Source: Opisthorchis felineus
Lineage: Eukaryota; Platyhelminthes; Trematoda; Opisthorchiida; Opisthorchiidae
Reading direction: 5' to 3'
Length of the DNA: 64,000 nucleotides
NCBI GenBank assembly: GCA_004794785.1
Contig: SJOL01006525.1
Span: forward strand, 194,123 to 258,122
Part shown: in pieces, positions 39,501-45,755 of the stretch
Layout of the letters: every line of letters starts with the position of its first letter
How positions within the stretch are numbered: the stretch's first letter is position 1
Position numbers and translations under genes: made by a program
Notes under the pieces: generated by a model
Told to the model about the DNA's origin: nothing
The model's database searches: none
Seen by the model: only the letters and a program-made list of their open reading frames with translations

Positions 39501-42500
39501 AAACAAACCTAACAATTTACGGGATTGAGCTAACTTGGAGTAACAAGGAAACCGAACTGATCAAGTCTGGTTTAACCGAATTTCCTGGCGAGCTCATTGA
39601 AATATTATTTGACGTTACACTACCGATAACGCCGACGAAAACTCCTGGGTAGATCACTAGGAATTTCGCCCAATTTGTAGCTCATCAGGTGAGCCGAGAA
39701 CCTGAGTTTCAACAATTTTACTTCTTGCTTGAACACCAAATAGAACATGTGCGTTCGAACTTGTGAAGTGTTGAAAGATCTGTATTTTGTCACTCCCTGG
39801 ATAACAAAAAAGGGAGCATAACAACTCATTTGTATATCAACTGGGTTTTCACGAGAGACTTTACTGAATCTCTCGTTTATGATATTCTCCAACTCAATGT
39901 ACTGCACAAAGGCCGCCTCATGTTGCAGTTTGTACGATATTCGACATATCGCAGTGTTTTCATGAAGGAAACTATTCGGAAGGTTGCTGAAAGCTCTTCG
40001 ACAGTCCGCGACCGGTTTCGCCCTTCTTGGGGCTCATCAGGTAGGCGCAGTCCCCGAGTTTCCGTCAACCATATGTTCTACTTGAACCTAACTTGGACAG
40101 ATTTCGACAATGCACTCATTTGCGGTGGGTTTTTACAGGAGTAGTTTCCTTCATGAGAATATACTGCGATATCTCGAATATCGTATGCCGGAGAGATTTC
40201 AGAAACCTTGAGAGTAGTCTCTTTTCTGAAAATAGGTCTTCTGGTCCTTCTGAGAGAACACACTTTTTCATGACTTACTAACAAGAGTTTTGGTCCACAG
40301 CAAACACGAATATGCATTCAGTCCCCACGCTGAAATGCATTTAGGAGCTAGCAGCATGATCGTTCCAGTTCGGCACTTGAAATTGTTAATGAGTAACTTT
40401 GGAGTTCGTTGGATCGCATCCATAAGACATCCACAGACACACTGCGTCGCTGAGCTACACAACGACACCGATTACGTCACTTTAATCAATGGTGGAACTG
40501 ATTGATAAAGAGACGCTCGCAACCCAACTCTTCTAGCCGAACGAACAAACCGACGGCATTCTACCTAGCTACCCACGATTCCCCCGGTTGGACATGGCTG
40601 TTGTACGTCCCGTTTTCCCGATGAGGCTGTCTGGATTTGTCCCACCCAAAAGGTGTAATGTTGCACTTGGCTCCTGCTCTTGTTGGGGCTAATGACCTCA
40701 TCCGCGAGGTGTGTTGGCGAAACTCTGCTACTGCATGCTGGACGCGTCGGAGTCATCAGTTCACAAAAGGTGACGCTTCAGCGATTCGTCAGTTGTAGGT
40801 GTCCCAGTCCCAATAATACAGGAGGTATACACTTCCGATGAGCTGTGGTCGGAGCGAAACTCCATTCCACTGCTGGCTTTATCCACATTGGTCAAGGATT
40901 AGCCAGGACCATCTCACCCAAACTGAGGCAGAATTGCTGAAGCACTGGTGATGGGACAGCAATTAACTAAATACCGCAATGTCCCCGTATGACAATGTCT
41001 ATCTGTAAATAACTCTTTTGAGGAAATAGACCACTTGCACGGTCTTCTGTACGCTTCCGTATAAAGCTTCGAACATTGGATTATTTCCGACAAATTTGTA
41101 GATGTATCCGGAAAAGTTGAGGTGGCGCGGTATGGCACCGTTACTCCAATAAAACAAGTTAGGATGCTAAGAGGAGATTTATCGTTTCATCCAGATCGAA
41201 TGTTCATGCGACTTCAACAACAGTTTGTTCCGTCAAAATTGAGTTTTCAGGAAAAATCTGCGAAAGCGCTGGACCCAGTGCGCAAAGAAAGTGTTTGTCA
41301 CACACACACACACACACAAGAGATCCGGAGAACCTGGTCCCGGGAAAGGTGTTTCGACCGGATGATACGTTCATTTCAACTGTAACAACGATAAGACATC
41401 TCAGGCATGTGTTTTTGCAGTCGCGAACAAATTCCAGAAGGTCAAAATAGACTGTCAGTGTGATTGAAATTCACCCTATGTGCCGGTCTGGTTATTAAGT
41501 TTTTGGAAAGAGAAAAGATAAAACGAGGGTGCTCGATTGACTGAAAACTGATCGATTGGTGAATTCTCAATAACTCACTCTCCCTATTGGTCAGTAAATA
41601 TGCAGGATAAAAAGCTCAATGAATTGCACAAACGGGGGACATAGTGCGCGGAGTGTTGCTGCGACAAAGCTGTATTTTTAAATTAATTATTTCACCCCAT
41701 CATCCTGCAGACTTCAAATGTAAAATGAGTCTATCCAAGTCGATATAGTTACTGAGTACGTATGAACATATTTCGTGTACGTGTGTTTGTGGGGGGGGGG
41801 GGTTGCGAAACATTATTGCGGACAAAACAAGCCTGGTAAGAAACCGTCAGCTTTGTTAGAAAACAAACCCTTGCTCGCTGAACTATCCACTTTGAGTATA
41901 TTTTCCATCACATTTCCAGGAAACTTTACAACGGATGTTTGCCACTGCTCAGCTGTTCAATATACTCATCTCGTTATGGTTTGCTAAACGTTGTGGTGGC
42001 ATCCATTTATGAACTACGAACTAGCCAGCTTAATGAATCAAATCTGTTGTTGGTAGTGTGAAGAGATTTGAGAATTTTGTGGAGGTTTCATCCTGTAAGT
42101 AAAGCCAAGCTATGCTGAAAAGCGGAGAAGCACTGTACAGCTGTTTCATCCTTATTGGGAATCATCAGCAGTGCGCATCTCGCGAAACTCCGGAGAGTCT
42201 CGAACCCGCGACCTCCTGGCTAGTAGTTTGAACACTTAACCATTCGGCCACGATCGGCTGCTCAGCATTGTGATGAACTCGCACTTAGACAGGATATAGC
42301 GCAGCTCATCCTTCAATCACGGGATCCACATCACGCGGTCACATGTGTTGACTGTGGCCCCAAATCACGATTTTCTAAGGTATCTGATGTGTACAGTTCC
42401 GTCATTTCATCTAAGAAACAAATGCCCATTGGAATTGCGAAAAATGACTGAAAAAGACAGTTGTCTAGTGGCGTTACTTATGAATCCATCTTCTATCCTT

Positions 42501-43974
42501 CACCAGTTGTTGCCAAACGACTACCTACTACTGTGAAAAGTTGTGGTGTAAACCAGTACGGATCCGAGTTGACAAACTGATTCACCTGGAACTCTTTTTT
42601 TCGGCTGAGGAACAAAACTGGAATGTTCCGAGTCAACTTTTTATTCTCATTGAAGTTCCTTTTTTTCCGGTTCGCGCTCCCAAGCGATATAATCCTCCGT
42701 CTATTTTAGACTCCACTTCAGCTAAATTAGGCTCGAAAAATGGATCCCTTTCAGCGTTTTTCGCAAAATAACGTGATCACTGATTTGAGAGTTAGAGTAT
42801 TTTTCAACTTTCGGACACTGGTTCTCTGGTTGTACGTGGCCCTCAAATGCCATATCTGATTCCTTATGTTTTTTCAAGCACTGTCTTGGTGGGATGGCAA
42901 GCAATTTGTGAACCATCGCTTTCGATTGCCTCACGTCTGTTACACATTCCAACGTCTTTGCAGGCCAACACCTGGTCTCGTCTAGGCTCCGCCTTTCTCT
43001 AACTGATTAAAGTAAGCGAGCAATAGGCTTAGCTGGGAAGTTTCTCACTGGTGAGCACCACTCATAACCGATAGTACGATTTTCAAATAAACCCGTACGC
43101 GCGTATCACTTATGGAAATATATCGCGTTCACGGAAACGCCCAATTTGCTTTGGCCGTAATAGGGTTTCGTATGCTTACTGCACGTTGGATGACCTTCGG
43201 TAGACTACTGGATAAGATACTAAAAACTCCTGGACAGCCCACGATCGGTTTCGTCCCCTTCAGAGCTCACTAGGTAAGCCTGGCCTCCTAATCTCCACTC
43301 TTACTTTTCTTACTATCCATGTTGTTATTATTATAACTGAAAGTGTCTGTAATGGATGTCATTTCCCACACCAACTGTTTCTCTTTATCACAGCCATCAC
43401 CGTTTCCGACGCCAGCGAGGATTGGAGTGGGCTAGGTTTCGGCCTGACCGTCGCCAATCATCTACGTACCGGTCGTGATTGGCCAGAAACAACCCTGTTC
43501 CCACGTGTTGCCTATTGCAGAGTCCGAGGAATCCGATTGGTTGGCGTGGAGAACGCCTACACAGCTCAGTGTGCTCTACCAGTCAATATGCTGAACGAAA
43601 AGATTTACATTTTCTTCTGGTTCTGGCTCGTTGTTTTGATCTCAGCCAGCGTTGCAAGTCTCGTTCTCTGGCTGATTCGAGTGGTATTCACTCCCCGGAG
43701 AAAACATTTTATCAAAAGATTTTTGAGAATAAAAATTGCAATGATCAGAAATAAGCCTAGAACCGTAAGTCGCTCGGATATCGATGAATTTGTGGACGAC
43801 TACTTACGTCGCGATGGAGTATTTCTCATCAGAATGTTGGCTCTGAACGCCGGCGAAGTGATTACTGCCGAAATTGTCACGGAACTATACAATGACTATG
43901 TGGAACAACACTCCCCAACAAACAGTTTTGGGACGGATGATAGAGCACCGATAGCAACGAAGGAGTTAGTGTGA
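3222..43974 (+). CDS. Innexin (invertebrate gap-junction channel subunit), 4 exons
   Basis: Join 3222-3534, 19168-19397, 26938-27169, 43394-43974; 1356 nt, 451 residues. Splice phases agree at every junction (T105 and A259 are split codons; the exon 2/3 junction is phase 0). Innexins are four-pass membrane proteins that form gap junctions and hemichannels. Seen in the translation: a short N-terminus; TM1 about residues 30-48; extracellular loop 1 with C55 and C74; the innexin signature YYQWVPF at 106-112 opening TM2; a basic cytoplasmic loop; TM3 about 206-230; extracellular loop 2 with C300 and C318; TM4 about 329-355; and a 95-residue cytoplasmic tail. The usual two cysteines per extracellular loop are present. 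The start is the ATG at 3222, because the codon two upstream is GTG. The tail ends in E-L-V, which could be a class III PDZ ligand (inference). The paralogue number cannot be assigned. The ORF is intact, so the gene is probably functional. Confidence 0.93.
3750..3861 (-). repeat. tRNA-derived SINE family A, 3'-truncated copy
   Basis: Reads on the minus strand as the family consensus: GAGATAGCTCA-like box A (decayed here), box B as GGTTCGAACCC-like (GGTTCGAACCCAAC complement), then CCTGTCTAGGCTTGGGCAACCTG-like body. The 3' third, with the GGCACCGAAAGGGTG segment, is missing. Confidence 0.75.
4051..4221 (-). repeat. tRNA-derived SINE family A, internally deleted
   Basis: Body and ATT-rich tail (on the plus strand AATAATAAATAATCG precedes the element) match the family. 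The box B heptamer region is deleted: the sequence jumps from the CTCTGCATCTTGACT-like part straight to the GGAAGGTC-like part. This copy is probably transcriptionally dead. Confidence 0.72.
8301..8449 (-). repeat. tRNA-derived SINE family A, 5'-truncated
   Basis: Complete 3' body and intact box B (GGTTCGAACCCGACC on minus). The element stops before box A and abuts a short sense-strand piece of the same family at 8449-8476, giving a head-to-head junction. Confidence 0.8.
8449..8476 (+). repeat. SINE family A fragment in opposite orientation
   Basis: The phrase GTCCGTGGTTCAAACCTGAA followed by CTCTG matches the sense box B region of family A, directly abutting the minus-strand copy. Only about 28 bases remain. 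Confidence 0.5.
9887..10276 (+). repeat. Solo LTR (family D), 5-bp TSD CCTGC
   Basis: A 390-bp unit shared with 23285-23569 and 45174-45562. The termini align with TGTT...GACA of the 23 kb copy (the first G is T here). It is flanked by CCTGC at 9882-9886 and 10277-10281. The interior has CTATTTAAAG (a possible TATA box near 10006) and a short internal near-duplication around the two CCTGAACACT words. No internal retroelement region is attached, so it is read as a solo LTR. Confidence 0.78.
10300..10505 (-). repeat. SINE family B, truncated copy
   Basis: Tail half missing. The centre shows box A (GTGGCCGAACGGTGTGGCGT on minus) and an altered box B (AGGTTTGAATC), then the outer segment ending near CACGTGGTCATGTG. 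It begins about 20 bases after the solo LTR at 9887-10276. Confidence 0.65.
10935..12618. repeat. Long inverted repeat (foldback-like), arms ~640 and ~620 bp, spacer ~420 bp
   Basis: The left arm 10935-11575 is the reverse complement of the right arm 11998-12618. The outer ~160 bases of the arms are almost identical (one or two differences from about 10958 to 11115). The inner parts drift to very roughly 80% identity, and the right arm has an extra ~16 bases containing the palindrome AGTGATATCACT near 12371. The arms also share a GT/CA microsatellite near their inner ends. An ORF of about 60-80 codons ending in DGVDIKLAT is present in both arms. The spacer (11576-11997) holds nothing recognisable. 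It may be a foldback or long-TIR MITE-like element, or an inverted duplication. In an intron transcript it could form a long hairpin. Confidence 0.82.
11517..11549. repeat. CA-rich tract inside the left inverted-repeat arm
   Basis: Imperfect CACA run. Its counterpart, GTGTGTGTGT at about 12023-12034, lies in the right arm. Confidence 0.85.
12650..12850 (-). repeat. SINE family B, decayed copy
   Basis: AAGCTATGCTGGAAAGC and GTACAGCTGTTTCGTCAGTG match the family body, followed by a degraded tRNA-like part. It directly follows the right arm of the long inverted repeat. Confidence 0.55.
13600..13725 (-). repeat. Family C partial copy
   Basis: CGGGAACTGCACCTACCTCA and CAGCAACCTTATGAGTAGCG are complementary to the 3' block of the family. 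Diverged. Confidence 0.5.
14930..15235 (-). repeat. Interspersed repeat family C, long copy
   Basis: About 300 bp. On the minus strand it runs CTGAATCTCTCGTTTGTGAT, GTGCTGCACCGGGCCGCCTC, CGATATTCGAGATATCGCGA near one end, and the GCCCACGACCGGTTTTGTCC / CATCAGGTAGGCGCAGTCCC block near the other. No coding content. It also lacks the Pol III boxes of families A and B. Confidence 0.7.
15296..15495 (-). repeat. tRNA-derived SINE family A, full length with TSD
   Basis: Full element on the minus strand, from a box A region (CCTAGTAGTAAGAGCGCGAA) through an intact box B and the GGCACCGAAAGGGTG-like 3' body to an A/T-rich tail. It is flanked by GGGTAGTATAA (15285-15295) and GGGTAGAATAA (15496-15506), an 11-bp target-site duplication with one mismatch, as expected for L1/RTE-type target-primed insertion. 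Confidence 0.88.
15668..15875 (-). repeat. SINE family B, decayed copy
   Basis: GGTAGTGTGAGGAGATTTGG and CTTGTAAGTGAAGCCAAC are shared with the start of the 42.1 kb copy. The middle carries a tRNA-like GTGGCCCAACGGTCAAGTG box A and a weakened box B (GAGTCCGAACC) on minus. Confidence 0.6.
18015..18260 (+). repeat. Interspersed repeat family C copy
   Basis: TGCTGCACAAAGGCCACCTG, AGAAGGTTGCTGGAAACTCC and TACAACCGGTTTTGCTCTTC follow in the family order. Diverged. Confidence 0.62.
18655..18770 (-). repeat. Decayed relative of the 2.3 kb foldback repeat
   Basis: TAATTGGTCAGG, GTTGATCTGTTCATCC, CAGCTTGGCAAACG and TTTTGTCACCATTTGAGGAG match the 2.3 kb repeat. The GAAAC box is mutated (ACAAAACC on minus), so the ribozyme-like core is lost here. 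Confidence 0.55.
19168..19397 (+). CDS. Innexin exon 2 (YYQW motif, TM2, start of cytoplasmic loop)
   Basis: The acceptor is a pyrimidine-rich tract ending TTTCAG at 19167. The first two bases complete Thr105, then the frame reads [13 protein letters not shown] (the innexin family signature) and TM2. A charged cytoplasmic-loop helix with many Lys/Arg/Glu follows. The donor GTGAGC starts at 19398 after a complete Gln codon (phase 0). Confidence 0.93.
21743..21923 (+). repeat. tRNA-derived SINE family A, full length
   Basis: Good type copy on the plus strand: box A GATGGCTCAGTGGTTAGAG, box B GTGGTTCGAACCC, body CTCCTGTCTAGGCTTTGGCA, 3' end GGCACCGAAAGGGTGTTACA and GCTGAACGAT. About 180 bp. A TSD is not clear. 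Confidence 0.87.
22600..22860 (-). repeat. SINE family B copy
   Basis: Shares GAGAAGCACTGTACGGCTGT, the GTGCGCATCTTACGCAACTC-like block, the tRNA-like centre (CTCGTGACCGAACGGTTAGT on minus) and the CACGTGATGTCAATCCCAAG outer segment with the 42.1 kb copy. Confidence 0.75.
23285..23569 (+). repeat. Solo LTR (family D), internally deleted, 5-bp TSD GAACT
   Basis: TGTTATATC...TTCCTGACA unit of 285 bp, lacking about 105 bp of the middle relative to the other two copies. It is flanked by GAACT at 23280-23284 and 23570-23574, a perfect 5-bp target-site duplication. TG...CA ends with a 5-bp TSD are the hallmark of LTR-retrotransposon integration. Confidence 0.85.
25113..25239. repeat. GAAT/GAGT tetranucleotide array, truncated by the gap
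   Basis: About 127 bases of GAAT units with GAGT and GAAG variants run directly into the N gap, so its true length is unknown. Confidence 0.95.
25240..25702. other. Assembly gap (463 N)
   Basis: A run of N inside innexin intron 2, adjoining the tetranucleotide array on its left. A collapsed or unsequenceable microsatellite is the likely cause. ORFs drawn across it are meaningless. Confidence 0.99.
26938..27169 (+). CDS. Innexin exon 3 (cytoplasmic loop and TM3)
   Basis: The acceptor TTTACAG ends at 26937 and the exon opens in phase 0, matching exon 2. Residues 182-258 are a basic stretch (YGRRNANRR), then a hydrophobic TM3 around [20 protein letters not shown], then QRFLGFY, which corresponds to the usual innexin N-x-F-L-G segment. 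The donor GTAGGT is at 27170, leaving one base of codon 259. Similarity to family members is lower here than in exons 1 and 4, as is normal for the loop. C196, C199 and C208 are extra intracellular or TM-proximal cysteines. Confidence 0.87.
27333..27493 (-). repeat. tRNA-derived SINE family A, slightly deleted
   Basis: The order of family blocks is preserved on the minus strand. A deletion of about 15 bases removes part of the CCCTCGTGCTTCC region, and box B has point changes (GGTTCGAACCAAAC-like). Confidence 0.8.
31962..32150 (+). repeat. tRNA-derived SINE family A, full length, ATT tail
   Basis: Box A GATAGCTCATTAGTTAAGG, a decayed box B (GATAGAACTCAACC), a complete body, and a 3' tail of ATT repeats that runs into an ATT-rich stretch. 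The tail shows that the family ends in a short (ATT)n. Confidence 0.83.
35891..35921 (+). ncRNA. Hammerhead-ribozyme-like core motif, second stem II type
   Basis: CTGACGA, extra A, GCTTTT / GTGTT / AAAAAC, then GAAACG followed by TTGCCCAG, which the 37.4 kb repeat also contains downstream of its core. The stem is A/U-rich with one mismatch. Confidence 0.3.
36211..36393 (-). repeat. tRNA-derived SINE family A, full length
   Basis: Full set of blocks on the minus strand, with box A (GAGATAGCTAAGTGGTTAGA) and box B (GTGGTTCGAACCC) both intact. This is one of the copies that could still carry a Pol III promoter. Confidence 0.86.
37418..37449 (-). ncRNA. Hammerhead-ribozyme-like core motif
   Basis: Minus strand: CTGATGA, extra T, GTCAC / loop / GTGAT, GAAACG. 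Stem II differs from the 2367 copy but still pairs (one G-U), which looks like compensatory change. The catalytic CUGAUGA and GAAAC boxes are exact. Confidence 0.35.
37699..38133 (+). other. Unrecognised 144-codon ORF inside innexin intron 3
   Basis: Complete ATG-to-stop frame. It has a hydrophobic start (about residues 3-25) and a Lys/Ser-rich middle, with no motif I recognise. It could be a chance ORF, since its length is not extreme for 64 kb read in six frames, or the relic of a mobile element. No splice sites or neighbours support a gene. Confidence 0.15.
38700..38830 (+). repeat. Family C partial copy
   Basis: Only the last third is present: GGTTGCTGAAAATTCTTCGA, CCCACGACCGGTTTCGCCCT, then CAGGTAGGCACAGTCCCCGA and the ATGTTCTACTTGA end. 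Confidence 0.65.
39835..40095 (+). repeat. Interspersed repeat family C, best copy
   Basis: Contains TACTGCACAAAGGCCGCCTC, CGATATTCGACATATCGCAG, GGTTGCTGAAAGCTCTTCGA, GCGACCGGTTTCGCCCTTCT and the CAGGTAGGCGCAGTCCCCGA end. A short inverted piece of the same family follows at 40139-40190. Confidence 0.72.
40139..40190 (-). repeat. Family C fragment, inverted relative to its neighbour
   Basis: AGTAGTTTCCTTCATGAGAA and GCGATATCTCGAATATCGTA are the reverse complement of 39940-39975. The two pieces could pair as a hairpin with a loop of about 165 bases. Confidence 0.6.
41299..41320. repeat. (CA)n microsatellite
   Basis: Ten to eleven CA units within innexin intron 3. Confidence 0.92.
41791..41802. 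repeat. Homopolymer G12
   Basis: Twelve consecutive G, prone to slippage and sequencing error. Confidence 0.9.
42045..42350 (-). repeat. SINE family B (second tRNA-like family), full-length copy
   Basis: On the minus strand: a 5' segment of about 90 bp, then a tRNA-like part with box A TGGCCGAATGGTTAAGTG and box B GCGGGTTCGAGAC, then a 3' body through ATGAAACAGCTGTACAGTGC and CAGCATAGCTTGGCTTTACT. About 300 bp. The same order recurs near 10.4, 12.7, 15.7 and 22.7 kb. The tRNA-like part sits in the middle rather than at the 5' end, so the family may be composite. Confidence 0.78.
43195..43320 (+). repeat. Family C partial copy next to innexin exon 4
   Basis: CCTGGACAGCCCACGATCGG and CACTAGGTAAGCCTGG match the 3' third of the family with many changes. 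It ends about 75 bases before the exon 4 acceptor. Confidence 0.5.
43394..43974 (+). CDS. Innexin exon 4 (extracellular loop 2, TM4, C-terminal tail)
   Basis: The acceptor CACAG ends at 43393 and two bases complete Ala259. The reading gives GRDWPE...FPRVAYC (C300), the second loop cysteine in TAQCALPVN (C318), then [12 protein letters not shown], the very conserved entry to TM4. The tail includes [18 protein letters not shown], typical of the conserved C-terminal domain. The stop is TGA at 43972-43974. One exon covers the whole C-terminal half. Confidence 0.95.
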
Positions 43975-44286
43975 GACATGCAGTTTGCATACCAGGTAAA
44001 ACCCAGATGTAGGGTAATGGCTGGCGACAAGTGAGAACAATGTTATATGCCATGCTTCATGGACTGTATGCACCTCTTTTCTGGTGCTTTTTACCGTATC
44101 ATCTCTTCTTTCATATAGACTATGCTGTTAGAAATTCGTCCTATGAAATGTCGTTTTCAGCAGAAAAGAGCGTTGTTCTACGACTGCACATGCTTTTCAC
44201 TAATGCGACTTGTCGTATTTTCAGTTCAAGCAAGAGAATCCCTTCGTATGTGGTGACTGGCCGCCACAAGTGCGATGGAGAGAACC

Positions 44287-44292
44287 AATAAA
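44287..44292 (+). promoter_or_regulatory. Candidate poly(A) signal of the innexin gene
   Basis: The first AATAAA hexamer after the innexin stop lies 313 bases downstream, so the 3' UTR would be about 330 bases. This is based on position only; no transcript is available. Confidence 0.45.
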
Positions 44293-45173
44293 AACGGTCA
44301 TTAGACAGGAGCCTTGCAACTGTATGGAACGTAGCCTACGTTAGAGCATCCCCAGTTGGTGTTACATAGAATTACGCATGAAGTTGACAAGAACTCATTC
44401 GAGAGCCTCCTGTCATCTTCGTCCTGTTTGGGGTTTGCCATGTAGGTGTAGTCCCTAACTGATTTGTGGTCAATCCTAGTTGGCCACATGAGTGTCCTTG
44501 ATGGCGCGGACCACCAAGTGTTTAGATGTAACCTCATTGACAACTATAAGCCAACACTGGGCATACTGAGTGCTTTGGAATCGCTACCTTCGAAGGTTCT
44601 AAACCAGTCTGCCAATGGTTTAGGTGGTTCTAAACGTTACTCAATACAAGAAGTATGTGGCGGTGCCTACTCTGTACGAAAGTCTCTCGGAAAATGCCGG
44701 TGTGGTACAAATTCCGGGACATCGATCGTGCTAATGATGAAGCGGCATATTTAAGCACTTGTTAAGCACAGAATGTCTGATTTGCGTGGTCGATGTTCTG
44801 CAGCGCCCTCAGCAAAAGACAGAGCGTGTAGAACTAGCTTTGTCGGATGGAGTTGGACCACAACAAATCTTTATAAGGAACACCACTGAGACATCATTTT
44901 TTCGAAAGCTAAGGCCAAAACGAGGCCATTATACACCAACTTACAGACTGACCACGACATCAAACGAATGTATTGCTAACACTTCGCAAAAAATATTGTT
45001 AGGCAAGACTATCAGACCTTTTCCATAAGCCAAGCAAACCTCGCAAACTCATCCCTTGCCTGGCAACCAAGCCTTTGTTCACTTGGTCTTGACATCTCTC
45101 TTGATTTGTTTTGTGTATGCGCTTGAAAAGTCTTTGCCCTGTCCTGGCTCAGTTAAGTTGGTTAGTCCACACC

Positions 45174-45562
45174 TGTTGTAACTAACCTGTGTCCCCGCTC
45201 CAGTGCCTTAGTGTCGGAAAATGACTCGCCAACATAGAACTCAACAGCTTTAATGCGAACAAGCGAGTGCAGAAATTACGAGGAGCTGCATAGCATTTAA
45301 AGCACACTTTTGACCTTGAATCCAGGCTGTCCAGTCGGCCTTGAGTGAACACTCATCATCGCCAGTCGTTGTTTCTATGACCTGCCTGAACACACATCGT
45401 CGGCTGTTACTGAATTAATTGACTGCATGAGCGTCCAATTGGCAGCTGGCTTTTCTGGCCCAGATGCTCGATGGCTTCTCTACTGCGATTTCGGTGGGTT
45501 TGAGGGTCTCAGTAGGTTTCGAGTATTCTGGGGTTATTTCCAAGAATCTGACCATCCTGATA
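45174..45562 (+). repeat. Solo LTR (family D), TSD ACACC/ACATC
   Basis: A 389-bp unit beginning TGTTGTAACT and ending ATCCTGATA (CA to TA). It is flanked by ACACC at 45169-45173 and ACATC at 45563-45567, a 5-bp duplication with one mismatch. Same interior landmarks as the 9.9 kb copy, including a TTTAAAG box at about 45296. Confidence 0.75.
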
Positions 45563-45589
45563 ACATCAGAGCACGGGAACACTAGACTC

Positions 45590-45755
45590 AGGTTTCACTT
45601 TCACCGAAGGTCATCAGCAGTACATATACTTGAACGTGTCTGGATTTAAGCCCCGGACAGTTGACGTGCGAGGACAATGTGTGACCGGTACTCAGCTTTG
45701 GAATTATCACGCCTAAACAGATGAACGTGTTCACATCTTCGTTCCCATCTGAGTG
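45590..45755 (-). repeat. SINE family B, strongly decayed copy
   Basis: Only the GGTCATCAGCAGTACATAT block and parts of the centre and outer segment still align by eye. It lies about 28 bases after the solo LTR at 45174-45562, repeating the LTR/family-B neighbourhood seen at 10.3 kb. Confidence 0.35.

Larger units (their letters stand above)
27170..43393 (+). other. Innexin intron 3 (16.2 kb)
   Basis: Contains tRNA-SINEs at 27.4, 32.0 and 36.3 kb, hammerhead-like cores at 35.9 and 37.4 kb, third-family repeats at 28.0, 30.4, 38.7, 39.9 and 43.2 kb, a (CA)n tract at 41.3 kb, a 12-G run at 41.8 kb and a full second-family SINE at 42.1 kb. An unrecognised 144-codon ORF (37699-38133) lies inside. 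The last repeat ends only about 75 bases before the exon 4 acceptor. Confidence 0.85.
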
